64,000 nucleotides of DNA, taken from NCBI RefSeq assembly GCF_001895045.1, contig NZ_BDAM01000002.1, positions 124,001-188,000 of the forward strand, given 5' to 3'. Shown here piece after piece: positions 1 to 9,138 of this stretch. Below the pieces are notes generated by a model that saw only the letters and a program-made list of their open reading frames with translations, was not told where the DNA came from and did not search any database. Source of the stretch: Rhodococcus coprophilus NBRC 100603. GTDB lineage: Bacteria; Actinomycetota; Actinomycetes; Mycobacteriales; Mycobacteriaceae. The number at the start of each line of letters is the position of its first letter. The first letter of the stretch is position 1. The position numbers and the translations under genes are program-made.

Positions 1-351
1 GTAGAGCTGCTGGACAGGTTGAGACGCCAGCGAGACGGTGCCGTCTGAATTGAAAAGAAGCGGCTGAGAATATTTTCCCACGCCAGGCGCCTGACCTAGA
101 CCCCAATCAGCATAGTCTTGCTCTGCCCATCCCATGTATCGGTATACCGTGAGCGATGCAGACAGCCAGAGTTCGCCCCGAGCGTCTCGCATCCACATGC
201 ATTTTGTGCCATCACCAGCGTTTGCGACAAGTGGGATGTAGTTGGCCGCAGACGCCCCCAGATACAAAGGATCCCCACCATTCTTCGGAACACACTTGAT
301 GGGCCCGTAGCTCGCAGCGAATCGATCGAATGGATGTTCCAGCTGTTCCAT
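1..351 (-). CDS. Hypothetical protein, truncated by the left window edge
   Basis: An open frame runs without a stop from an ATG at 351 off the left edge, giving 117 codons of the N-terminal part. The start is chosen because a strong AAAGGAG ribosome binding site lies 8 nt upstream. No signal peptide, membrane segment or known motif is visible. The visible part is rich in Gly, Ala, Trp and Tyr (for example KCMWMRDARGELWL near residues 51-64), which suggests a soluble beta-rich protein. Codon choice is clearly AT-richer than in the neighbours, with many A- or T-ending codons, so recent acquisition (phage or island) is a fair inference. I do not recognise the family. Confidence 0.6.
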   Translation of the reverse strand, partial: MEQLEHPFDRFAASYGPIKCVPKNGGDPLYLGASAANYIPLVANAGDGTKCMWMRDARGELWLSASLTVYRYMGWAEQDYADWGLGQAPGVGKYSQPLLFNSDGTVSLASQPVQQLY

Positions 352-964
352 CTCGGATCTCCTTTGAAAAGAAGGTGTATTTGATGCGATATCGACTTTC
401 TGTCACCCACCGAGCAGGTTCACTCGCTACCTACCGGACCGGCCCGTGTTTCGGCGCGGGGGCGACAGACAGTTAAGCCCGGTCGGTGTGCTGACCGGTA
501 CGCCCCAGGAGGGGATCGACCCCTCATGAGGAGTCGTTACGACGGCTGCGGTGCTTGCCGTGACCGCCGGATGATATCCGCGCGGAGCCGCCGCGGATCC
601 GACTCCGGACGAACACCTTCCATGGTAAGTATCACCCAAACCGCCCGGCCGCGTACGGAAATCGATATGTCGACACCTGCCTGTCATGTCGGCGGAACCG
701 CCCACTACGGTGAACCTTTGAGCAGGCAACAGGTGCTAGCGATCTCGGTCGCAACTAGGTGGTCGGTGTCGTATCCCCGCCGGTCCCAACCGTTCTCAAG
801 TCTCTTGAGTCTTGGCGGCAGCCTCCTCTGCCTTCGCTGCTACCCGGTTCGGTCGGAGACAGACCGATGAGCGATTGCGGGTGACGGACCACGCCTACCG
901 AAACGGATCAGTTTGTCGATCTTGTTTGGAATGTCGAAGTCTGTCTTGCCGCAGGAAGGACGAG
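352..964. other. Intergenic stretch without a convincing gene
   Basis: Short frames exist on both strands, but none combines a ribosome binding site with a recognisable protein. Two small hairpins can be drawn (CCGGTC/GACCGG near 478-498 and AGGGG/CCCCT near 509-523). No tRNA, integrase or attachment repeat was seen. It probably holds the promoter of the minus-strand gene ending at the left edge. Confidence 0.4.
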
Positions 965-1255
965 AATGCGGTCGAAAAGGTTCGTGGGAATTTTTCGTGG
1001 TGATGGCAGCGGGGTGTCTGCTTGCTAGTTGTTCGACGCGAAGTACCTGCGAATCGAGCACCGCAGCCACTGCAGCGTCGCGCGGGACGAGGACCGAGCG
1101 CACGCGCGGACGGAACCGGGCGCCGTGGGCGGTCAACGCGATGCTGCCGGTCCGTCGCTCAAACGGTCGGGTGACAAGTGGAACACCCGGCTTCCGAGGT
1201 CGGGCGATCCGTCCGAGCGTGGGACTCATCCACGACATCTCGAGCTTCACCACCA
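965..1255 (+). pseudogene. Frameshifted lipoprotein relic
   Basis: An ATG at 965 follows a good GGAAGG ribosome binding site and encodes MRSKRFVGIF, then runs into a stop within 21 codons. Removing one T from the run of five T's near 993-997 joins this to VVMAAGCLLASC. That makes a textbook lipoprotein signal peptide: basic N-terminus, hydrophobic core and an LASC lipobox. The Ser/Thr-rich residues that follow (CSTRSTCESSTAATAAS) look like a lipoprotein linker. Beyond about 1090 the reading frame has no recognisable domain and runs into the 3' end of the opposing methyltransferase gene. I read this as a decayed exported lipoprotein. A sequencing error in the homopolymer is the alternative. 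Confidence 0.4.
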
Positions 1256-1272
1256 GATCGGTGGATCGAGGC

Positions 1273-1941
1273 TTAGTCGAGGCGTTTGGCCATGACGACC
1301 ATCCCAGGCCCGCTGTGCTCGTCTGCGGGGAGCCGAAGTTCGGCGACCGGGCGCAGTCCGGCCTGCTCGATCAGGTCCACGAGTTGTTCCGGCCGCCATT
1401 GGTGGGTCGTCCAACGGACGGACACCCCGCCGTAAGCCTCGGTACGCACCGCGTCTTCGTCGCCGACGTGTGTGGCCGTGATGAAGTGCCCACCCGGTTT
1501 CAGGGCACGTGCGAACGAGGCGAGAACCTGAGGAAGGACATCGCGCGGAAGGTTGAACAGTGACCACCACCCGAGTACACCGCCGAGGGACGCTTCACCG
1601 AGGTGAAGGTCGGTGGCGGACGCGACGCTGAAGCGGCATTGCGGATGAAGACGGCGCGCGTTCTCGATCATGCGGGGTGAGAGATCGACTCCGGACGCGT
1701 CGAGTCCGCGTTCGGCGAGGTAGGCGGTCACCGTGCCCGGCCCGCAACCGACATCGAGGACGGGTCCGAGGTCGCTCACCGTGTCTGCGAACGCGTCGAT
1801 GGATGCCTTCAGCCATGGATGGCTTCGAATGTCGCCGATTCCCGTCGTAGCTACCATGTGGGCGTAGTTGTCCGCCACTCGGTCATAGGACTCGCGGACC
1901 ACGTCGAGATCGGCCGGACGGTCGATACGGTGTGCGCGCAT
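1273..1941 (-). CDS. Class I SAM-dependent methyltransferase
   Basis: A 222-residue protein with the class I methyltransferase fold. Motif I is LDVGCGPGTV about one third in, followed by a GVDLSPRMIENAR segment (motif II, ribose-binding acidic residue). A late motif FARALKPGGHFI is of the kind seen in UbiE/Tam-type small-molecule methyltransferases. I start at the ATG giving MRAHRIDRPADLD; a TTG eight codons upstream (1965) is also open. The substrate cannot be inferred: no biosynthetic partner lies alongside, and the downstream region on its strand contains only the lipoprotein relic. Confidence 0.75.
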   Translation of the reverse strand: MRAHRIDRPADLDVVRESYDRVADNYAHMVATTGIGDIRSHPWLKASIDAFADTVSDLGPVLDVGCGPGTVTAYLAERGLDASGVDLSPRMIENARRLHPQCRFSVASATDLHLGEASLGGVLGWWSLFNLPRDVLPQVLASFARALKPGGHFITATHVGDEDAVRTEAYGGVSVRWTTHQWRPEQLVDLIEQAGLRPVAELRLPADEHSGPGMVVMAKRLD

Positions 1942-2283
1942 CAACCAACCATAGGGGCCACGCAAGGCGTGGTAGCACCGATAGACACGCGTCCTGCTCG
2001 AGGATTATCAAACAGGACCCTGTCAGATGAGCGCCAGCGTCATGAATGTTCGGTTCGGATGTCGATCTGCAGCGAAGATCAGCCAAAACGCGACGCCTGT
2101 TCGACCTGCCGATCTCCGACCCACTCCTAAGGGTCAGCGGCTTCGCGGATAGCGAGATGCGGTTCGGCAACGGATCAGGTGAATGCTGTTCGCGCTCGTC
2201 GATGTAAGGGGCTCGCTGGAAGTCGATGTGCGAGACACCCGTTCCTGCCGGTGCTTACGCAACGATGCAACGGGTTGCGTTCG

Positions 2284-2318
2284 GCGCCTGCCTCCTCCGA
2301 TTCCGAGGAGGCAGGCGC
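2284..2318. repeat. Perfect 14-bp inverted repeat (strong hairpin)
   Basis: GCGCCTGCCTCCTC at 2284-2297 pairs perfectly with 2305-2318 around a 7-nt loop. There is no T-tract on either side. It sits in a 540-base stretch (1966-2506) that has no supported gene, between divergently oriented genes, so an ordinary terminator role is not obvious. A second, weaker pair (ACGCAAC/GTTGCGT) lies just upstream near 2258-2281, so the segment may be a structured RNA or the end of an unrecognised transcript. Confidence 0.5.
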
Positions 2319-2406
2319 TCGATGAAGCCTGCTCTCTCAAGCTGGGCTCCGCTTACCTCTTCCCACCGACCCCCGAGTGAGGTAGACAGAACTACGTTCC
2401 GCTCTT

Positions 2407-2447
2407 ATAAGAATGCTGTTTTGCTCTGCCGGTAGGTTGATTCTTAT
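2407..2447. promoter_or_regulatory. Inverted repeat upstream of the solute-binding protein gene
   Basis: ATAAGAAT at 2407-2414 and ATTCTTAT at 2440-2447 form perfect 8-bp arms, 33 nt start to start (about three helical turns), 60-100 nt before the ATG at 2507. The spacing and AT-rich composition suit a regulator site or a looped operator. No regulator gene is adjacent, so this is only a candidate. Confidence 0.3.
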
Positions 2448-2506
2448 CGACGCGAGCCTCGAGCGGACGCGGCAACTTTCGGCCCACCATCCGATACGAG
2501 GCAACG

Positions 2507-4084
2507 ATGCTCCGACGACGACGCTCCCTCACTTCGACACTCGCGGCAATGTGTGTCGCGGTTCTCGCGCTGACCGCGTGCGGCGGTGGCACCACCACGA
2601 CTGCGGCCGCCCCCGGGACGCCCGTCGGCGACCCGGTCTCGGGCGGCACACTCCAAGCCATCCAGATCCGCGAGCCGATCAGCCTCGACCCCGTCGCGCT
2701 CCCGAATGTATGGACCAATTCCGGACTGCTCGGCAACGCCCTGTACGGCACGTTGATGACCAACGACGTCGACACCCTGGAGATCGAGTACTCGATGGCC
2801 ACGGACTTCTCGACCGACGACGGAGGCCGGACGTTCGTTCTGAAACTTCGACCGGGACTGACGTTCACGGACGGCACTCCCCTGGACGCCGCCGCCGTCG
2901 CATACAACTGGGATCGCCTGCGCGACCCGGCCAACGGATCGGAGTCGATTCGGCAGGCCGCGCAGATCGCCGGCACCGAGGTCGTCGACGCCGAAACACT
3001 GAAGGTCACGATGGTCGCACCCAGTCCGGTCTTCGCCTCGTCGCTGGTGCTGTCCGGACTCAACTGGATCGCCTCCCCCACCGCGCTGGCGAAGGGCAGG
3101 CAGGCGTTCGACGAGAATCCCGTCGGCGCCGGGCCGTTCACCCTCACCAAGTGGGCTCGACAGGACGTACTCGAACTGACCCGCAACCCGGACTACTGGG
3201 ATGCGCCGCGGCCGTACCTGGACGGCATCACCCTGCGCCCGGTGCCCGACGCGAACCAACGCCTCAACGCCCTTACCTCCGGCAGTGCCGATCTGGCGTC
3301 CGAAAGCAGCTGGTCCAACCTGAGCAAAGCGGAAAGTGCAGAGTTGTCCACGTCCGTCGTTCCGCTCGGCGGAGGTCAGTACCTCGCGATGAACACGCGC
3401 CGAAGCCCGTTCGACGACGCCCGTGCCCGCCGCGCGGTCTCCCTCGCGCTCGACCTGGACGCGATCAACACCGCGGTGTTCGAGGGCACCGGCACCGTCC
3501 CTCGGACCCTTTTCCCGGAGACCTCGCCGTTCTTCGAGGACATCGCACTGTCGAATTCCGATGACGCCGAGGCACAACGACTGTTCGACGAACTGGCAGC
3601 CGACGGCACTCCGGTGAAGTTCACGTTCCTGGCGTACTCCCTCGTCGAGATCAAATCGGTGGCGGAAGTCGTCCAGGCACAGCTCGCGGCGTTCGACAAC
3701 GTCGAGATCGCCGTCGAGATCATGGATTTCACCGCGGCGCAGGCCAGGGTCGCCGCCCGCGACTTCGACATGACGATCGCTGCCGCCGTCGTCCAGGACC
3801 CTGACTCCTCACTGTGGACGTCCTTCCACGCCCGGTCCCAGGGCAACCCCACCGGCATCGACGACCCCGAACTCAACGACGCGCTGGACGCCGGCCGCGT
3901 CGGCACGACAGTCGAGGAGCGCAAGGCGGCATACGACGTCGCGCAGCAACGTCTCGTCGATCTGGCTCCGGGCGTCTTCTACATCCAGTCGGCGCCGTCG
4001 GTCGTCTCGGGTCCGGACGTGCACGGGGTGCGGATGTACGGGATGGGGTCCGCGATGCTCGACGGAGTGTGGATGAGCGAGTAG
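2507..4084 (+). CDS. ABC transporter substrate-binding lipoprotein, family 5 (peptide/nickel type)
   Basis: A 525-residue extracytoplasmic binding protein of the DppA/OppA/NikA class. The N-terminus is a lipoprotein signal (five basic residues, hydrophobic core, LTAC lipobox with Cys25), so it should be anchored to the outer face of the membrane. The family signature region is visible (AVAYNWDRLRDP, then LTRNPDYWD and MNTRRSPFDDARARRAVSLALD). The length is normal for the family. No permease or ATPase genes adjoin it: the next gene is on the other strand. It therefore either serves transporter parts encoded elsewhere or is an orphan. The ligand could be a peptide, a nickel complex or another small solute; the sequence does not decide. 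Confidence 0.88.
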   Translation: MLRRRRSLTSTLAAMCVAVLALTACGGGTTTTAAAPGTPVGDPVSGGTLQAIQIREPISLDPVALPNVWTNSGLLGNALYGTLMTNDVDTLEIEYSMATDFSTDDGGRTFVLKLRPGLTFTDGTPLDAAAVAYNWDRLRDPANGSESIRQAAQIAGTEVVDAETLKVTMVAPSPVFASSLVLSGLNWIASPTALAKGRQAFDENPVGAGPFTLTKWARQDVLELTRNPDYWDAPRPYLDGITLRPVPDANQRLNALTSGSADLASESSWSNLSKAESAELSTSVVPLGGGQYLAMNTRRSPFDDARARRAVSLALDLDAINTAVFEGTGTVPRTLFPETSPFFEDIALSNSDDAEAQRLFDELAADGTPVKFTFLAYSLVEIKSVAEVVQAQLAAFDNVEIAVEIMDFTAAQARVAARDFDMTIAAAVVQDPDSSLWTSFHARSQGNPTGIDDPELNDALDAGRVGTTVEERKAAYDVAQQRLVDLAPGVFYIQSAPSVVSGPDVHGVRMYGMGSAMLDGVWMSE

Positions 4085-4146
4085 ACGCTCCTGCAGTCGG
4101 CCGTCTCGGCCGCTCGGATGACCTGGCGGACCGACACCCCGGCAGA

Positions 4147-6636
4147 TCATCCTGGCGGCTGAGGGATACTCGCGCCGTGCAGCAAGCGGCGAACCGGCAG
4201 CATCGTCGCCGCATACGCGACCACACAGACGACGAAGACTGTCGCTGCCACCGGCCACCACGGACCCTGCGGCCAAGGCTTACCGACGAACCCGAAGGCC
4301 AGCACCGACATCGGACCGAGTGAGATCACCAGTCCGACCGCGATGGCACCGACACACACCAGCACGGTTTCCGTCCGCGCCATCGATCGGAGCTGGCGCG
4401 GGGTGGCTCCGACAGCTCGCAGTAGCTGCCATTCCCGTCGACGCCGAAGAGTGGTCGCGACGAGGCGATTGGCGACCGCAAGCAGGATGTAGCCCATCAG
4501 TACCACGGAGATCCCGAGGTTGAGCAGGCGACTGGGATCCTGCGAGACCGGACCGACGAGCGCAGCGGTCGCGTCGTCGACCTGCAAGCCGGGAGTCACC
4601 GAGATCAGATCGTCGAGATCTGCTGCAACTGCGGGGGTCCGACCAGCGATCAGCACCGAATCGTACGGGCCGCTTGCCTCCTGGGAGAGCAGGTCGAACG
4701 AGACCACGATCTTGCCGAACCCGAAGCCCCGGGCGTAGGTGGCGACCACCGTCGGCTCCACCGCCGTGCCGTCCGGCAGGATCAGCGACACTGTGTCCCC
4801 GACGTCGATCGCTGACGACCGAGCTGTCGCGGAATCCAGTGCCACAGAGTTTTTGTCGAGTTTCGACAGGTCTCCGTCCACCACTCCGAGGTCGAGAACC
4901 CAGTCGATTCCGGAGCCGACAACGGACATCGGGTAGCTCTCGACGAGTGCCACACCGTACTCGTCGACGGGTCTCATCACCGTCGACCTGACCATCGGAA
5001 CCGCCGCAACAACGGACGGGTCATCCGCAATCGCCGCGACCGTCGCCGCCGACACACCGCCGGCCGCGGGCGCGGACACGAGCACATCCGCCACCGTGCC
5101 CTCCCTCACCTCATGGTCGACAGCCGCGCTCACCGTCGACCCCACATACACCTGGGTCGTCAGCAACCCGACCGCGAGCGCGAGGACACTGATGGTCCCA
5201 CCGGTGCGTACGGCATAGCTTGCCGAGTTGCGCACGGCCAGCCAGCGGCTCGCCGGCCCGGAAAGGGCGGCGAGCCATCCACCGATGCGGCCGACCACCG
5301 CCGGGGCGATCAGTGCAACACCGATTACCGCCAGCAGGGTCCCCGACGCGGCACCCATCACGGCTGTCTCACTGCGCGTCACAAGCGGGACGATGGCAGA
5401 CCCGGCCGCCAACGCCAGAACGATGGACCCCACGGGAGTGCGCACGGAATTCGCACTGCGCGGTTCGGCTTCGGTCTCCACCATCGCGTCGGCCGGGGTC
5501 ATCCGGGAGAGCCGGAAGGACCCCGCCCGCGCCGCCACCTGAACCACACCCAGCATCAACAGCCCGGTTGCCAACGCCGGCAAGGGACTCCAACTCAGCG
5601 ACAGCCCGCGCGCGAGCAGTCCCAGATCCACCAGCGATCCGGTGGCGGCTGCGGCCCCCAGCATGCCCGCGACGATCCCCACAATCGTCGAGCCGAGCGC
5701 CACTCCGGTGATCTGCCGCGCCGTCATCGATCGGATCTGCGCCGGTGTCGCGCCCACCGCACGCAACAAAGCCAGTTCGCGGGCCCGGCCCGCCACCCCG
5801 ACGGACACCGCTCCCGCAGTGATGAATCCGACGAGGGTCACCACCACCCCTCCGGCGGACAACGCGAACGTCAGCAGCATTCCGGGGCCGGCCGCCGCAG
5901 CGGGTCGTTCGACTCGGCCGATGTCGTCACCCGCCGCAACCACCAGGCCCCGACTGTCCACGAGCGCCTCGACGCAGTCGGTGACCGCGCCGATATCGGC
6001 GTCGTCGTCGAGGACGACCGAGAGCAGGTCCACGATGCCCTCCGGCCTTTCGCCAAGTTCTCGCGCCAGGACATCGCTCACGAACACACCCCCACCCCGC
6101 AGATCCGCGACACCGCTGACCCGCATGTCCCGCACCTCGCCACGGAGCAGCACCTGCACCGGGTCGCCGGGCGAGACGCCCGCCGCGTCGGCCGCATCCA
6201 CAGCCAGCACCACGTCGTCAGGGCCGATCGGGGGTGTGCCGGTCAGTCCGACGGTGCCGAGGAACGCATCCCACCCGTGCCCGTTGCGCCGGACGGACTC
6301 CACCGGCACCACCCCACCGCGTCCGTCTGCGACCGCCGCCGGGAAACCGACATCGATCGCCACCGCCCGCACACCCGGGATCTCCGCTACGGCGGGGGCC
6401 AGGTCGGCAGGCACTCCGACGGGGTCGGGCAGGACAAGGTCGAAGTCCTCGTCCTGCCGCACCGTCTGGTCACCACCGATGAGCATGTCGACACCGGCGA
6501 AGCGCTCGGCCGGCACAGCGGAGCGCAGACCCGACTCGGCCATCACGAGGCAGAACGTGACCAGCGCGGCGCCCACCGCCACCGCGCACGCCACGGCCAG
6601 CATCTCGCTCCCTCGGCTGGGCAATCGCACCGTCAT
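4147..6636 (-). CDS. ABC transporter permease, FtsX/MacB-like
   Basis: An 829-residue integral membrane protein with two FtsX-type modules. Each has an extracellular domain followed by three or four transmembrane helices. Conserved cytoplasmic loops AVGATPAQIRSM and AVGATPRQLRSM appear after each module, as expected for FtsX permeases that couple to a MacB/LolD-type ATPase. Its ATG overlaps the stop of the ATPase gene by four bases (ATGA), so the two are translationally coupled. Transporters of this type act mechanically on lipoproteins, peptides or cell-wall hydrolases rather than importing small solutes. With a divergent two-component system next door, a role in envelope stress or antimicrobial peptide response is a reasonable inference. 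Confidence 0.88.
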   Translation of the reverse strand: MTVRLPSRGSEMLAVACAVAVGAALVTFCLVMAESGLRSAVPAERFAGVDMLIGGDQTVRQDEDFDLVLPDPVGVPADLAPAVAEIPGVRAVAIDVGFPAAVADGRGGVVPVESVRRNGHGWDAFLGTVGLTGTPPIGPDDVVLAVDAADAAGVSPGDPVQVLLRGEVRDMRVSGVADLRGGGVFVSDVLARELGERPEGIVDLLSVVLDDDADIGAVTDCVEALVDSRGLVVAAGDDIGRVERPAAAAGPGMLLTFALSAGGVVVTLVGFITAGAVSVGVAGRARELALLRAVGATPAQIRSMTARQITGVALGSTIVGIVAGMLGAAAATGSLVDLGLLARGLSLSWSPLPALATGLLMLGVVQVAARAGSFRLSRMTPADAMVETEAEPRSANSVRTPVGSIVLALAAGSAIVPLVTRSETAVMGAASGTLLAVIGVALIAPAVVGRIGGWLAALSGPASRWLAVRNSASYAVRTGGTISVLALAVGLLTTQVYVGSTVSAAVDHEVREGTVADVLVSAPAAGGVSAATVAAIADDPSVVAAVPMVRSTVMRPVDEYGVALVESYPMSVVGSGIDWVLDLGVVDGDLSKLDKNSVALDSATARSSAIDVGDTVSLILPDGTAVEPTVVATYARGFGFGKIVVSFDLLSQEASGPYDSVLIAGRTPAVAADLDDLISVTPGLQVDDATAALVGPVSQDPSRLLNLGISVVLMGYILLAVANRLVATTLRRRREWQLLRAVGATPRQLRSMARTETVLVCVGAIAVGLVISLGPMSVLAFGFVGKPWPQGPWWPVAATVFVVCVVAYAATMLPVRRLLHGASIPQPPG

Positions 6637-7406
6637 CGGGTTCTCCCGCCCAGGGCGGCGGTCAGCCCGACGGTGTCGGGATTGTGCACGATCTGTTGGA
6701 TGCGGCCCTCCGCCATAACCACGACGTTGTCGGCCCGGGCCGCCGCTGCCGGGTCGTGGGTGACCATCACGACGGTCTGCCCGAGATCACGCACGAGATC
6801 ACCCAGCAGGGAAAGGATCCGGTCGCCGGTCTCAGGATCGAGTGCTCCGGTCGGTTCGTCGGCGAAGATGACGTCCGGGCGGGTTGCCACAGCGCGCGCC
6901 ACCGCGACCCGCTGCTGTTGACCACCTGACAGGTCACCGGGCATGCGGGACAGGAACTCACCCAGTCCGACCCGGTCGACGACCGTGGTCAGCCACGCCG
7001 GGTCGCCGGGCGTCTGCGCCAGCCGCAGCGGCAGCGTGATGTTCTCCTCGACGGTCAGGGACGGGATCAGGTTGTAGGCCTGGAAGACGAACCCGACCCG
7101 CTCCCGCCGCACCCGTGTGCGGGCACTTTCCCGCAGCCTTCCGACCTCCGTGTCCCCGATCCACACGGCGCCGCGCGTCGGTGCGTCGAGTCCGGCTGCG
7201 CAGTGCAGCAGTGTGCTCTTCCCGGAACCCGAGCGACCCATGATCGCGAGGAACACCCCGCGTGGCACGGTCAGGCTCACGCCGTCGAGGGCAGGTGCGC
7301 CCCGACCGCGCCGGTACACCTTGGTCACGGATTCCATTCGGACAGCGGGTATCCCACCGGACTCGTCGGCCACGGTGAGGGTCGTGCGCGGAGCGGCAGT
7401 GGTCAC
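6633..7406 (-). CDS. ABC transporter ATPase, MacB/LolD-like
   Basis: A 257-residue nucleotide-binding subunit. Walker A is GRSGSGKST (residues 57-65), the signature is LSGGQQQR, Walker B is [12 protein letters not shown], and the switch histidine lies in MVTHDP. The DEPTGALD form is typical of the MacB/LolD/FtsE branch that partners FtsX-type permeases. I start at the GTG at 7406, which overlaps the stop of the preceding small membrane gene (GTGA). A longer frame to 7553 exists, but its extra residues are Arg-rich read-through of the upstream gene. The stop overlaps the permease start, completing a three-gene coupled operon. Confidence 0.9.
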   Translation of the reverse strand: MTTAAPRTTLTVADESGGIPAVRMESVTKVYRRGRGAPALDGVSLTVPRGVFLAIMGRSGSGKSTLLHCAAGLDAPTRGAVWIGDTEVGRLRESARTRVRRERVGFVFQAYNLIPSLTVEENITLPLRLAQTPGDPAWLTTVVDRVGLGEFLSRMPGDLSGGQQQRVAVARAVATRPDVIFADEPTGALDPETGDRILSLLGDLVRDLGQTVVMVTHDPAAAARADNVVVMAEGRIQQIVHNPDTVGLTAALGGRTR

Positions 7407-7669
7407 GCGTGCCGCCGGCTCAGGTAGCGCATCACCAGTACGGCAAGGCAGACAACGCCGGGGATACCGAACAACAGCGAGAACACGATGTCGTCGGGCC
7501 GGATGATCGAGAACGCGGCGTTCAGTGCCACGAACACGGCGAGCGCGGCCCACAGTGCGCCCGCCACCCCGTCGCGTGACGTCGCATTCGAGGACGCATC
7601 CGTCGTCGTCGTCGATGGATCGAAGACCCCGGCTTCCTCGTTCGGTCGGATGCGATAGGTGTCGTCCAC
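7403..7669 (-). CDS. Small two-helix membrane protein leading the ABC operon
   Basis: An 88-residue protein starting at GTG with an AAGGAG site close upstream. A polar Thr/Ser-rich N-terminal 30 residues precedes two hydrophobic segments (about 37-55 and 62-81) and a basic C-terminus (RYLSRRHA), giving a hairpin topology. It is the first gene of the exporter operon, and its stop overlaps the ATPase start. Small proteins in this position can be accessory subunits or substrates, but no family is recognised. Confidence 0.75.
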   Translation of the reverse strand: MDDTYRIRPNEEAGVFDPSTTTTDASSNATSRDGVAGALWAALAVFVALNAAFSIIRPDDIVFSLLFGIPGVVCLAVLVMRYLSRRHA

Positions 7670-7753
7670 GATGTCTCCTTCACGTCGTTTGTGGTTCGAC
7701 TCGACGCTATGAGCGGACGCGGCGTTCCGACATCCCGTCCTCTACCCCGGTCC

Positions 7754-7771
7754 GGTACAGCAGGCTGTACC
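7754..7771. promoter_or_regulatory. Palindrome between the exporter operon and the two-component genes
   Basis: GGTACAG at 7754-7760 and CTGTACC at 7765-7771 are perfect 7-bp arms with a 4-nt spacer, placed between the two divergent operons. NarL/LuxR-type response regulators bind short inverted repeats of this size. The site is therefore a natural candidate for control of both operons by the adjacent response regulator. Confidence 0.4.
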
Positions 7772-7863
7772 TTTGCCCGCCCACGTGGACGGCACCGTCG
7801 ACCACCGCATAACGTCGTCACGCACCCACAGCCTTCACCCGAAGGAGGATCCGAGGAGGACAC

Positions 7864-9138
7864 GTGACAGCGGTTCGCGACGCATGGCCCACTACGCTGC
7901 GCGAAAAGGCAACGGCAACAGCCACACAGGCGGTCCTCGCGACGAAATGGCTCGTACTCGGGGCAGGCACCGCGATACTTGCACTGGTGCTTGCGATTGC
8001 GTTGATCACGGTCGCGCTGCTCAGCCTGGTGGGTATCGGATTGCTTCTACTGGGACCGATATTGTCCGCCGTCCGGTGGATCGCACAGCTGGAACGACGC
8101 CGCCTGGCCGCGATGGGACGGTCTGTTCGCTCGCCCTACGGACCCGTTCCCACCGACTGGCACGCCGCCTGGCAATTCCTGCGCGCAGATCCCGGCCCCC
8201 GACGAGACGTCGCCTGGATAGGCATTCACGCGACGTTCGGTCTCGTCGTGGGTCTGCTCCCGTTGCAGTTCCTGTCGAATGCGATACAGGAACTCACGAC
8301 GCCGCTGTGGTGGCACGTCGTCTCGCCCGGTGCCGCGACCTTCGTCGGCGGCCTGGTTTCTGTCACGACGTGGACCGACGCGTGGTGGGCCCTCGTCGCC
8401 GGTCTCGTCTGGGCGACCCTCTGGTTGGCGCTGTCGCCGTCGTTGCTTAATGCCCAGGTCGCGCCGGGTGTCCGACTCCTCGCTCCGCACCCGGACTTCG
8501 ACCTCTCCGAACGCGTCGCAGTACTGACCGCCACCCGAGCTGCGGCCCTGGACGCACACGCCGTGGAGCTGCGCCGGATCGAACGGGCACTGCACGACGG
8601 CACGCAGAATCGGCTCGTGACCGTCGCGGTCCTCACCGGCGCGGCCCGACAAGCACTGGCACGGGATCCCGCTACCGCCGACCCGTTGCTCGAACGTGCC
8701 CAGCAGAGCGCCGAACTGGCGCTGGCAGAGTTGCGATCGGTGGTGCGGAGCATCCTGCCGCCGGTCCTCGAATCCGAAGGGTTACCGGGGGCATTGTCGG
8801 CGCTCGCCGCACAATGCGCGGTCGAGACCCGCGTGGACACCCACGTATCCCCGCGCTGCCCGGTGGCCCTCGAAGCCGTTGCGTACTTCACCGTCGCCGA
8901 AGCGCTCACCAATGTCACCCGACACAGCGGGGCTCAGCGGGCCGACGTGCGGGTGCACCGGCAGGGCGACACACTCGTCGTCGAGGTGGAGGACGACGGT
9001 ATCGGCGGCGCGGTCGTCCGGCCAGGATCCGGCCTCGCCGGAATCCAGGGACGCGTCGAAGCCCACGACGGAACGCTCGAGGTGCACAGCCCTGCCGGTG
9101 GACCGACGCTCGTGACGGCGGTGATCCCGTGCGGATAG
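7864..9138 (+). CDS. Sensor histidine kinase, NarL/DesK type
   Basis: A 424-residue membrane sensor. Hydrophobic segments occupy about 28-70 and 117-190 (a sensor region of four or more helices), followed by a HisKA_3 dimerisation helix with the phospho-acceptor His244 in the motif RRIERALHDG. The HATPase domain shows the N-box EALTNVTRHSGA, G1 motif VEDDGIGG and a G2-like GSGLAGIQGRV. The GTG start is preceded by a strong GAGGAGG site. Its last 10 bases overlap the response regulator start, so the pair is coupled. The ligand is unknown; the divergent ABC exporter is the probable target operon. Confidence 0.9.
   Translation: MTAVRDAWPTTLREKATATATQAVLATKWLVLGAGTAILALVLAIALITVALLSLVGIGLLLLGPILSAVRWIAQLERRRLAAMGRSVRSPYGPVPTDWHAAWQFLRADPGPRRDVAWIGIHATFGLVVGLLPLQFLSNAIQELTTPLWWHVVSPGAATFVGGLVSVTTWTDAWWALVAGLVWATLWLALSPSLLNAQVAPGVRLLAPHPDFDLSERVAVLTATRAAALDAHAVELRRIERALHDGTQNRLVTVAVLTGAARQALARDPATADPLLERAQQSAELALAELRSVVRSILPPVLESEGLPGALSALAAQCAVETRVDTHVSPRCPVALEAVAYFTVAEALTNVTRHSGAQRADVRVHRQGDTLVVEVEDDGIGGAVVRPGSGLAGIQGRVEAHDGTLEVHSPAGGPTLVTAVIPCG

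Noticed and set aside
840-1253. Minus-strand frame of 137 codons as a possible gene downstream of the methyltransferase
   Set aside because: There is no ribosome site, no hydrophobic core and no family resemblance. The opposite strand shows a lipoprotein leader instead.
5113-6921. Plus-strand open frame of 602 codons
   Set aside because: It lies antisense to the FtsX permease, is dominated by Arg/His/Gly/Pro, and has no motif. Long antisense frames are expected at this GC content.
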